From an uncultured Chloroflexota bacterium (GTDB lineage Bacteria > Chloroflexota > Anaerolineae > Promineifilales > Promineifilaceae), in contig CALFEW010000726.1 of the NCBI GenBank assembly GCA_937958365.1, forward strand, positions 1 through 9,423: a DNA stretch of 9,423 nt, given 5' to 3'. A program made the position numbers and the translations under genes. The notes under the pieces are model-generated. The model did no database searches. It saw nothing but the letters and a program-made list of their open reading frames with translations, and had not been told where the DNA came from. Numbering within the stretch: position 1 is the first letter of the stretch; every line of letters starts with the position of its first letter. Below, one piece after another: positions 1-5,284 of the stretch.

Positions 1-352
1 GCCAGTCTACATGCACGGCATTGGTGTTGCTGATGATGCCCAGGCGCAGACACGGCCGTTGCGCCAATTCTACTGCATAGGCCAACGCTGCCTCGTTGCG
101 GTAAATGTGGCGGCAAAAGGCGCGGGCAAATTCGTCGTAGTCGGGGGTGGTTCCGGCCTGTTGGACCAGGGTTTGGTGCAGTTGACGGCCGTTCACAATC
201 CCTTTCCCCGCATCCTCGGCCAGATGGGAAGCGAGCCTATCCAGTTCACTGAAAGAAACCTGCGAGACGGCGGCAACGGCCGTCCATGTGCCTTCGTGGT
301 CATAATCCACCAGCACGCTGCCTAAATCGAAGATAACTGCTTTGGGTGTCAT
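1..352 (-). CDS. HAD-family hydrolase, N-terminal part (runs off the left edge)
   Basis: The visible 117 codons begin with ATG at 352-350, and the C-terminus lies outside the window. Residues 5-16 (AVIFDLGSVLVD) are the HAD motif I loop, with Asp9 as the predicted nucleophile. The usual second Asp is Gly11, as in the FDLGGVL-type HAD-IA proteins (YihX-like sugar phosphatases, haloacid dehalogenase relatives). IISNTN at 106-111 fits motif II (hydrophobic strand ending in S/T). The helical cap lies between, about residues 18-100. The family hydrolyses small phosphate esters or C-halogen bonds; the substrate cannot be told here. Motifs III and IV are not visible. The start is well placed because motif I begins five residues in, but there is no Shine-Dalgarno: the leader is C-rich (CACACCC-type) instead. 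It lies 70 bp downstream of the nucleotidyltransferase, beyond a perfect palindrome. Confidence 0.85.
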   Translation of the reverse strand, partial: MTPKAVIFDLGSVLVDYDHEGTWTAVAAVSQVSFSELDRLASHLAEDAGKGIVNGRQLHQTLVQQAGTTPDYDEFARAFCRHIYRNEAALAYAVELAQRPCLRLGIISNTNAVHVDW

Positions 353-357
353 GGTGT

Positions 358-379
358 GGGTGTGGGTGTTGGGTGTGGG
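358..379 (+). other. G-quadruplex-type motif, four GGG runs
   Basis: The plus strand has GGG at 358-360, 364-366, 371-373 and 377-379, with loops TGT, TGTT and TGT. This satisfies the ordinary four-run G4 pattern with very short loops. It sits directly upstream of the HAD start codon (352), on the template strand. The transcript therefore carries a C-rich leader and no Shine-Dalgarno. It could stall polymerase, or simply be a degenerate ACACCC repeat. Confidence 0.6.
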
Positions 380-383
380 TGTG

Positions 384-416
384 AGATTTGTCCAATCTTT
401 AAGATTGGACAAATCT
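384..416. repeat. Intergenic palindrome, 16-bp perfect arms (element A)
   Basis: Arms 384-399 and 401-416 are perfect reverse complements around the single base T400. The inner part is the 7-mer CAATCTT facing AAGATTG, the same 7-mer found in the element at 1227-1285. It begins 7 bp past the nucleotidyltransferase stop (423), so in RNA it could be a 3'-end hairpin. The following tract on the minus strand is C-rich, not U-rich, so it is not a canonical intrinsic terminator. The tiny loop would have to open by 1-2 pairs. Confidence 0.85.
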
Positions 417-422
417 TCGTTG

Positions 423-1205
423 TTAGCGATTCGTGCGTTCCACCAGCCGCTTGAGTTGGTTTTCAAATGCGCTGTCCGGCATAAACGCCAGGTTCAATCG
501 CCGCACAACGGCCGTGCGCGCCGCCAGATACGCATCTAACAATTGACGCAGGTGAACGGCCGTGGCCTTCGTGTCCTGCGCGTAAAAAGCGGCCAGCAAG
601 CCTTTGTAAGCCGGGTCTTCGGGCGGCAGCACGCGCAGCAAGGGCGGCAGGGAAAAATGCAGCAGTTCCAGATACACGGTGAACGGCTTGTCAAAATCGC
701 CGCGCAGCACCTGCCGGTATACGTCCCAAAACATCACCCAAAAGCGCTCGTCCAGGGAAGCCAGTTCGGCGGCGGTGATTTGCGGGCGGGTAAGCACGGT
801 TTGGGCGCAGCGCGCCTGATAACTCGCGCCCCAGCCTTCCGCGTCGTCTTTGAGGATGCGCAGGTCGCGGTCCCAGGGATTGGGCGGCAAGCTGTCTTTG
901 GTTTCGTAGCGGTAGTCTACTTTGGCCCCGTTGCTGTAGAGGGCGATGTGGAAAAACGGCCGTACATGCGCCGCATCAAACGATTTACACGGCACGTAGG
1001 GCGTCACCGATTTGACGAATTCGCGCCGCTGCCGCCAGGCGCTCTCGCGCCGGGAATCGTCGGCGAACACCAGGGCCACGTCCAGGTCGGAATAGGCGTC
1101 GTCGGTGCGACGGCCGTAAGACCCGGCCAGAAAGCAGACCAACACGTCAGATTCGGTTAGCACCCGCTGTTGCAGGCGGACAATCACACGTTCTTGTTCA
1201 AACAT
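423..1205 (-). CDS. Nucleotidyltransferase-domain protein
   Basis: A 260-residue protein of the DNA polymerase beta-like (NTP_transf_2) superfamily, which transfers an NMP from NTP to a hydroxyl on a small molecule, protein or RNA. Residues 27-45 carry the GSYGRRT...SDLDVAL signature: Gly28-Ser29, then metal-binding Asp40 and Asp42. The third carboxylate is probably Asp97 in AKVDYRY. Residues about 140-260 are a helical substrate domain I cannot assign. Antibiotic adenylyltransferases share this plan, but nothing here fixes a substrate. I chose ATG at 1205, with a weak AGG about 6 nt upstream. An in-frame TTG at 1250 would add 15 residues, but those codons lie inside the repeat element 1227-1285. 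The gene follows the PAP2-like gene by 86 bp and may be co-transcribed. Confidence 0.85.
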   Translation of the reverse strand: MFEQERVIVRLQQRVLTESDVLVCFLAGSYGRRTDDAYSDLDVALVFADDSRRESAWRQRREFVKSVTPYVPCKSFDAAHVRPFFHIALYSNGAKVDYRYETKDSLPPNPWDRDLRILKDDAEGWGASYQARCAQTVLTRPQITAAELASLDERFWVMFWDVYRQVLRGDFDKPFTVYLELLHFSLPPLLRVLPPEDPAYKGLLAAFYAQDTKATAVHLRQLLDAYLAARTAVVRRLNLAFMPDSAFENQLKRLVERTNR

Positions 1206-1226
1206 GGGAACCTGAAAATGATGATC

Positions 1227-1285
1227 AAAGATTGAAGATTTTAAAGGCAAAAGCAGCCAATCTTCAATCTTTCATCTTCAATCTT
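1227..1285. repeat. Heptad stem-loop element B
   Basis: Arms 1227-1240 and 1259-1272 are perfect 14-bp reverse complements with an 18-nt loop. The right side is four in-register 7-mers from 1258 to 1285: CAATCTT three times and one TCATCTT. The left arm holds AAGATTG-type 7-mers. The loop contains GGCAAAAGC at 1246-1254, shared with the element at 3283-3346. It fills most of the gap between the nucleotidyltransferase start (1205) and the PAP2-like stop (1292). Confidence 0.88.
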
Positions 1286-1291
1286 ACAAAA

Positions 1292-1912
1292 TCAGAAACA
1301 CCCTATCAGCGTCATCGCGTACACGACGGCTGCACCCAACGCCAGCCCTGATAAGACTTGCGCCAGATTGTGGCGCTTCAGGTACAGGCGTACCCAACAT
1401 ACCAGTACCACAAACGGCAAAACGATCAGGCTTGCCGCCCAGCCGAAGACCAGGCCAACCAGCAGCATGGTCGCCATGATGCCGGTAGCGTGGAGGCTAA
1501 TCAGCCAAAAGACGTTGATGAGGCCCAATAAGACCAGTTCAATGGTGTTGAACAGCGTCAGGCAGCGCAGCAGCTCTGGACCCTCGAAGGTGATGAGCAG
1601 GAAGTACAGGAACAGGGTGGAGAGAACGGCCGTCACGTACGGTAGATGCCGCTCTTTTGTGTTGCTCATGTGCAGTTCGGCAATCCGCCCGGTTTTGAGC
1701 AGGTATAACACGATGAGGATGGGCAGCAGAGAGACAAAAAAACCATAAACGGCCGCCCACAAGAAACCTTGCAGCGACGGCCGTTCATACAACGCAAACG
1801 CCAGCCCCAAAATGGCAAACATCACCGGCGGGCTGACGATATTGGAAAAAAGTCGGGCAGCCTGCACCAATCCGGTGCGGTCGGCTTCGTGGTGGTCGCG
1901 GGGCGTATTCAT
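1292..1912 (-). CDS. Degenerate PAP2-like integral membrane protein
   Basis: A 206-residue protein with about six hydrophobic segments (near 28-42, 48-72, 92-109, 115-139, 146-172 and 187-204). It looks like a shrunken PAP2 (type 2 phosphatidate phosphatase) fold. KERHLP at 86-91 resembles the motif 1 Lys-x6-Arg-Pro region. SLHATG at 139-144 matches motif 2 (PSGH-type). RLYLKRH at 175-181 matches motif 3 (Arg, then His six later). The Asp that normally follows this His by four residues is Gln185. PAP2 enzymes dephosphorylate lipid phosphates or diphosphates at the membrane; whether this one is active is uncertain. ATG at 1912 is preferred over an in-frame TTG at 1921, which falls in the octad repeat. 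There is no clear Shine-Dalgarno. It lies 80 bp after ahcY and could be the distal part of that transcript. Confidence 0.7.
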   Translation of the reverse strand: MNTPRDHHEADRTGLVQAARLFSNIVSPPVMFAILGLAFALYERPSLQGFLWAAVYGFFVSLLPILIVLYLLKTGRIAELHMSNTKERHLPYVTAVLSTLFLYFLLITFEGPELLRCLTLFNTIELVLLGLINVFWLISLHATGIMATMLLVGLVFGWAASLIVLPFVVLVCWVRLYLKRHNLAQVLSGLALGAAVVYAMTLIGCF

Positions 1913-1915
1913 GGA

Positions 1916-1987
1916 TGACAAGGTGACATAATGACAAGGTGACAGGGCGACAACTTCACCTGGTCACCTTGTCACCTTGTCACCCCG
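1916..1987. repeat. Octad repeat stem-loop (element C)
   Basis: Nine consecutive 8-mers fill 1916-1987 in exact register. The first five have the form TGACAAGG or variants; the last four have TCACCTTG or variants, i.e. the complementary sense. Perfect 12-bp arms 1932-1943 and 1963-1974 flank a 19-nt loop. It occupies nearly the whole gap between the ahcY stop (1993) and the PAP2-like start (1912), so the mRNA between those genes would be a hairpin. The architecture matches the heptad elements, but both unit length and sequence differ. Confidence 0.9.
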
Positions 1988-1992
1988 TCAAA

Positions 1993-3252
1993 TTACGTGC
2001 CTTCTTCCCAGGAGTTCAGGTATTTCACCTGTTCATTGGTCAGAGTGTCAATGGAAATGCCCATGGATTGCAGTTTGATGGCGGCAATGGTCTGGTCCAC
2101 CTCTTCTGGCACGGTGTAAACACGATTGTCCAGCTTGCCTTTGTTGTCCAGCAAGTATTTGGCGGCCATCGCCTGCCCGGCGAAGCTCATGTCCATTACG
2201 GCGGCGGGGTGGCCTTCGGCGGCGGCCAGGTTAATGAGGCGGCCTTCACCCAACAGATTGAGTTTACGGCCGTCTTTGGTGGTGTATTGCTGCACAAACG
2301 GCCGTACCTGCTTCGGGTCGTCCACAGACAAAGCGCGCAGCGCCGGTTTGTTGATTTCCACGTCGAAGTGGCCGGAATTAGCCATCAACGCGCCGTCTTT
2401 CATCACTTCCACGTGGCGTTCGTCAATGACGTGAATGGCGCCGGTGGCCGTCACAAAAATGTCGCCAATGGGAGCCGCTTCAATCATCGGCATCACGCGG
2501 AAGCCATCCATCACCGCTTCCAACGCCTTCAGCGGGTCAATCTCGGTGACGACGACGTTCGCGCCCAGACCCTTGGCGCGCATGGCGATGCCCCGGCTGC
2601 ACCAGCCATAACCACCCACGACCACGGTGCGCCCGGCAATCAGGAAATTGGTCGCCCGGATAATGCCATCCATTGTGGATTGGCCCGTGCCGTAGCGGTT
2701 GTCAAACAGGTGTTTGGTCAGCGCGTCGTTGACGGCCATCATGGGGAATTCCAGCGCGCCGTCGGCGGCCATCGCCCGCAGGCGCACGATGCCGGTCGTC
2801 GTCTCTTCCGTGCCGCCGATGATGTTGGGCAGCAGTTCGCGGCGCGATTTGTGCAGCGTGCTTACCAGGTCCGCGCCGTCATCCATGATGATGTGCGGCT
2901 TGTGGTCTAGCACGGCGTTAAGATGTTTGTGGTAAGTTTCGTTGTTTTCGCCCTTGATGGCAAAGACGGGGATTTCGTAATAGCTCACCAGGGCGGCGGC
3001 TACGTCGTCCTGAGTGCTGAGCGGATTGCTGGCGGACAAAACAACGTCAGCGCCGCCGTTTTGCAGGGCGATCATCAGGTTGGCGGTCTCGGTGGTGACG
3101 TGCATGGTAGCCCCAACACGAATTCCGGCAAACGGCCGTTCCGCGCCAAATTGCTCACGAATACCACGCAAAACAGCCATTTCCTGCTCTGCCCATTCCA
3201 TGCGATGCCGCCCACCGGGGGCTAAATCGGGATTCTTAATATCAAAGTCCAT
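1993..3252 (-). CDS. ahcY: Adenosylhomocysteinase (S-adenosyl-L-homocysteine hydrolase)
   Basis: A 419-residue cytosolic NAD-dependent enzyme converting S-adenosylhomocysteine to homocysteine and adenosine, relieving product inhibition of methyltransferases. Visible landmarks: HVTTETA at 51-57, IIMDDGADL at 121-129, GGTEETTTG at 146-154 (Glu150), and TKHLFDNRYGTGQS at 179-192, with Lys180, Asp184 and Asn185 in the positions of the human catalytic Lys/Asp/Asn. VVGGYGWCSRG at 211-221 is the NAD-binding loop and ANSGHFD at 291-297 contacts the cofactor. It ends in YLNSWEEGT, typical of the short archaeal/Thermotoga-type form lacking the Lys-Tyr tail. Oddity: the third glycine of GxGxxG is Ser219. 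ATG at 3252 has AGGAGA at 3268-3263, about 10 nt upstream. It lies 79 bp after the adenosine kinase gene, whose enzyme would consume its product. Confidence 0.97.
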   Translation of the reverse strand: MDFDIKNPDLAPGGRHRMEWAEQEMAVLRGIREQFGAERPFAGIRVGATMHVTTETANLMIALQNGGADVVLSASNPLSTQDDVAAALVSYYEIPVFAIKGENNETYHKHLNAVLDHKPHIIMDDGADLVSTLHKSRRELLPNIIGGTEETTTGIVRLRAMAADGALEFPMMAVNDALTKHLFDNRYGTGQSTMDGIIRATNFLIAGRTVVVGGYGWCSRGIAMRAKGLGANVVVTEIDPLKALEAVMDGFRVMPMIEAAPIGDIFVTATGAIHVIDERHVEVMKDGALMANSGHFDVEINKPALRALSVDDPKQVRPFVQQYTTKDGRKLNLLGEGRLINLAAAEGHPAAVMDMSFAGQAMAAKYLLDNKGKLDNRVYTVPEEVDQTIAAIKLQSMGISIDTLTNEQVKYLNSWEEGT

Positions 3253-3262
3253 TTGTAACTGT

Positions 3263-3268
3263 TCTCCT
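3263..3268 (-). promoter_or_regulatory. Ribosome binding site of ahcY
   Basis: The minus strand reads AGGAGA, 10 nt before the ATG at 3252. It is the only clear Shine-Dalgarno among the minus-strand genes, which otherwise have weak or absent ones. It fixes the ahcY start and suggests strong translation of this gene. Confidence 0.85.
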
Positions 3269-3282
3269 AAAAACGTAATGGG

Positions 3283-3346
3283 GTTGGGGGTTAGGGATTG
3301 GTGATTAGGGCAAAAGCCCAGTCCCCAGTCCCTAATCCCCAGTTGC
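3283..3346. repeat. Heptad stem-loop element D (overlaps the adenosine kinase stop)
   Basis: A symmetric element: four left 7-mers of GTTAGGG/ATTAGGG type (3283-3310), the 8-nt spacer CAAAAGCC, then four right 7-mers (3319-3346), two exact CAGTCCC plus two variants. The centre makes a small stem, GGGC-AAAA-GCCC. A longer alternative stem pairs 3286-3301 with 3325-3340 over 16 positions, two of them G-U in RNA. The spacer core GGCAAAAGC is shared with element B. The right arm encodes the last codons and the TAG stop of the adenosine kinase. Confidence 0.9.
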
Positions 3347-4306
3347 TAACAACACATTTAACGCCCCTTCGTCATCGAAATGTTCCCGATAACGAGCCAC
3401 AAATTCGGCCGGCGTGAAATAATGATTTTGTGTGCCTAACTGTTCCAGCACGTACGTGGCGGCTAATGCGCCCATGCGCCCGGCCACCGGCCAGGGCAAG
3501 CCCAGTTCCATGCCGCGCATCAGCCCGGCCCGAAAGGCGTCGCCCGCGCCGGTTGGTTCCACCACCTGGCGCGGCGGCACAATCGGCAGATGAAATTCCT
3601 GGCCGTCGGCGAGCAAATAAGAGCCTTCTTTCCCTTTGGTGATCAACAACCCGCCCACGCGCTCACGGATACCGGCGTCGCTCAGGCCGGTTTTGTCACG
3701 AATCAGATCGTATTCGTAATCGTTGACGGAAAGCAGCGCGGCGCCTTCCAGCCCCTGGCGCAAATCGTCGCCGCTCAGGCGGGCCGTTTGCTGGCTGGGA
3801 TCATAGATGTAAGGGATGCCCAGAGCTTTGCATTCCAGGGCATAGGCGCGCATCGCGTCCGGGTCGTTGGGCGAGATGATGGCCAGATTGGCGTCGGCGG
3901 CGTATTGGGCGAAGGTCAGTGTTTTCGCGTAGGCCATCGCGCCGGTGTAAAAGGTGGCAATCTGGTTTTGCTCATCGTCGGTGCTAACGAAAAAGGAAGC
4001 GGTAAAGTCATCAGGAATTTCAATGATGGTGGACGTATCTACGCCCAACCCGTTGAGCCATTGGCGATAGTCGCCAAAATCCTGGCCGGCGGTGGCTAAA
4101 ATGCTGGGGCTTGAGCCAAGCAGCGCCAGGGTGTAGGCGATGTTGGGGGCCGTACCACCCCGATGTCTTTTCATGGTGTCAACGAGGAAACTCAGGCTGA
4201 CTTTGTGCATACTTTCCGCGACAAAGGCGTCCGTAAATTTGCCGGGGAAGTGCATCAGGTAGTCGTAGGCGATGGAACCGGTGATTACGATTTTCATGTT
4301 GGTCAT
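3332..4306 (-). CDS. Adenosine kinase, PfkB (ribokinase) family, Rv2202c-like
   Basis: A 324-residue cytosolic sugar/nucleoside kinase transferring phosphate from ATP to adenosine to give AMP. The N-terminal GSIAYDYLMHFPGKF (10-24), HKVSLSFLV (34-42), DPSQQTARLSG (169-179) and NDYEYDL (195-201) recall Mycobacterium tuberculosis Rv2202c (AdoK) closely. This is recognition from memory, not an alignment. PfkB signature 1 is HRGGTAPNIA at 48-57, with the Gly-Gly hinge at 50-51. Signature 2 is PTGAGDAFRAG at 251-261, with catalytic base Asp256 and the anion-hole glycines. Length is normal for the family. ATG at 4306 is used; a second ATG three codons on (4297) is possible, and neither has a strong Shine-Dalgarno. 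It follows the glycosyltransferase by 23 bp and precedes ahcY, the expected partner in adenosine removal. The last few residues and stop lie in element D. Confidence 0.9.
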   Translation of the reverse strand: MTNMKIVITGSIAYDYLMHFPGKFTDAFVAESMHKVSLSFLVDTMKRHRGGTAPNIAYTLALLGSSPSILATAGQDFGDYRQWLNGLGVDTSTIIEIPDDFTASFFVSTDDEQNQIATFYTGAMAYAKTLTFAQYAADANLAIISPNDPDAMRAYALECKALGIPYIYDPSQQTARLSGDDLRQGLEGAALLSVNDYEYDLIRDKTGLSDAGIRERVGGLLITKGKEGSYLLADGQEFHLPIVPPRQVVEPTGAGDAFRAGLMRGMELGLPWPVAGRMGALAATYVLEQLGTQNHYFTPAEFVARYREHFDDEGALNVLLATGD

Positions 4307-4329
4307 TCTTTTGGCCGGTTAGTTATTTT

Positions 4330-5097
4330 TTAGTCACGCAGTTTGGCCGAGTTGGTGACAATGCTATTATGGTCCTGAGGCTTAACATCGGTCTTAAGAA
4401 CGGCCGTAAACCCCAACCTGTCGCGGATCATCGTCAGCATGGCGCGCAACCCATCTTTGACGGTGATTTTTTTGCCTTCAGCGTAAGTGCGCGGGTCGTA
4501 GCTGATGGGGATTTCCAGGATTTCGTGGCCGGAAAGCAAAATTTTGTCCGGCAGCTCAAAATCCAGGTTGAAGTCGGTGGTTGTCAGGTTGAGCGACTTC
4601 ACTACATCGGCGCGGACCATTTTGGTAGCCGTGCCCACGTCAGTGAGGTGGCCGCCGAAGAGCAGGTTGGTCATGGCCGTCAGGGTGCGGATGCCCCAGT
4701 AGGCGTGGGCGTATTCGTAGACGGCCCGGCCGCCTAAAATGCGCGAGCCAAAGATGGCGGCGGCGTGGGTTTCGTCTACTTTGCGGCAGAAGTTGACGTG
4801 TTCGGCCGGGTCGTATTCTTTGTCGGCGTCCTGAATGATCATGTAATCGCCGGTCATGTTTTCGATGCCGGTGCGGATGGACATGCCTTTGCCCATGTTG
4901 CGTTCGTGGAAAAAGATGCGGATTTCGGGGTCGCTGATTTGTTGCAGGATTTCCCGTGTGCCATCGGTGGAGAAATTGTCCACGACGATGATTTCGCGGC
5001 TCCAACCGGGGCCTAAATCAACCGCTTGTGTTTTATTGATGACTTCCTGGATGGTTGTTTTTTCGTTGTAGCAGCAAATGATGACGGATAGTTTCAT
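4330..5097 (-). CDS. Family 2 glycosyltransferase (DPM1/polyprenyl-phosphate type)
   Basis: A 255-residue GT-A fold enzyme with no membrane segment, so cytoplasmic or peripheral at the membrane. Residues 1-11 (MKLSVIICCYN) begin the Rossmann-like strand. IIVVDNFSTDGT at 36-47 is the nucleotide-sugar loop (usually VVDDGSTDGT, here with Asn41 and Phe42). NMGKGMSIRTGI at 67-78 and QDADKEYDP at 89-97 follow, with Asp90 and Asp92 as the metal-binding DxD. LTDVGTATKMV at 151-161 and PRTYAEGKKITVKDGLRA at 202-219 are typical of dolichyl- or undecaprenyl-phosphate sugar synthases. Sugar and acceptor are not determinable. It is the first gene of a likely operon with the adenosine kinase (23 bp) and perhaps ahcY, behind an extended -10 promoter. 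ATG at 5097 has only a weak GAAAG upstream. Confidence 0.9.
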   Translation of the reverse strand: MKLSVIICCYNEKTTIQEVINKTQAVDLGPGWSREIIVVDNFSTDGTREILQQISDPEIRIFFHERNMGKGMSIRTGIENMTGDYMIIQDADKEYDPAEHVNFCRKVDETHAAAIFGSRILGGRAVYEYAHAYWGIRTLTAMTNLLFGGHLTDVGTATKMVRADVVKSLNLTTTDFNLDFELPDKILLSGHEILEIPISYDPRTYAEGKKITVKDGLRAMLTMIRDRLGFTAVLKTDVKPQDHNSIVTNSAKLRD

Positions 5098-5108
5098 GTT
5101 CTTTCAAC

Positions 5109-5167
5109 GTTGAGGACTGAGAATTACGCTTTTCATGGTTAAAGCCCAGTCCTCAGTCCTCAGTGCT
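5109..5167. repeat. Heptad stem-loop element E in the glycosyltransferase leader
   Basis: Arms 5111-5121 and 5152-5162 are perfect 11-bp reverse complements. The right side is three 7-mers in register (5147-5167): CAGTCCT twice, then CAGTGCT. The left side has GTTGAGG and ACTGAGA. The central GGTTAAAGCCC at 5137-5147 resembles the cores of elements B and D. It lies between the predicted transcription start and the glycosyltransferase ATG, so it would form a hairpin in the 5' UTR. Confidence 0.85.
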
Positions 5168-5198
5168 AATAGATATTAATTTGAAAAGCCAACGCGAG

Positions 5199-5207
5199 AT
5201 TATAACA
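5199..5207 (-). promoter_or_regulatory. Predicted extended -10 promoter of the glycosyltransferase operon
   Basis: On the minus strand, TGT followed by a perfect TATAAT (5204-5199) gives an extended -10 (TGnTATAAT). The -35 is poor; TTGTAA stands 15 nt upstream. Transcription would start near 5192, leaving a leader of about 95 nt with element E inside. One ACGGCCGT copy (5209-5216) lies between the -10 and the -35 region. No intrinsic terminator for the upstream LysM gene is convincing in 5098-5284. Confidence 0.6.
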
Positions 5208-5284
5208 CACGGCCGTTTTTTACAAAAAGCCTGCGCCGACGGTAGGGTAATCAACGGAAAAACGACGGATAGGAGACGGCCGTA

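Noticed and set aside
543..1160. Plus-strand open frame opposite the nucleotidyltransferase
   Set aside because: The minus strand encodes the GSYGRRT...SDLD motif; the plus frame has no motif or start signal.
1206..1250. Upstream TTG start for the nucleotidyltransferase at 1250
   Set aside because: The 15 added codons come from the heptad repeat, and ATG at 1205 places the catalytic motif at a normal distance.
384..1285. Heptad direct repeats as a CRISPR array or insertion sequence ends
   Set aside because: Units are 7-8 bp with no spacers, no transposase gene, no target duplication, and arms differ between copies.
1939..2910. Long plus-strand open frame opposite ahcY
   Set aside because: It is the mirror of a strongly conserved coding sequence, is rich in His/Gly/Val as expected of an antisense shadow, and has no ribosome binding site.
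3332..4306. Absence of ACGGCCGT from the adenosine kinase gene as a sign of transfer
   Set aside because: Only about 2.4 copies would be expected in 975 bp, so zero is not meaningful alone.
5217..5284. Intrinsic terminator after the LysM gene
   Set aside because: A short GC stretch followed by TTTTT exists near 5220-5240, but the best stem is only about 3 bp.
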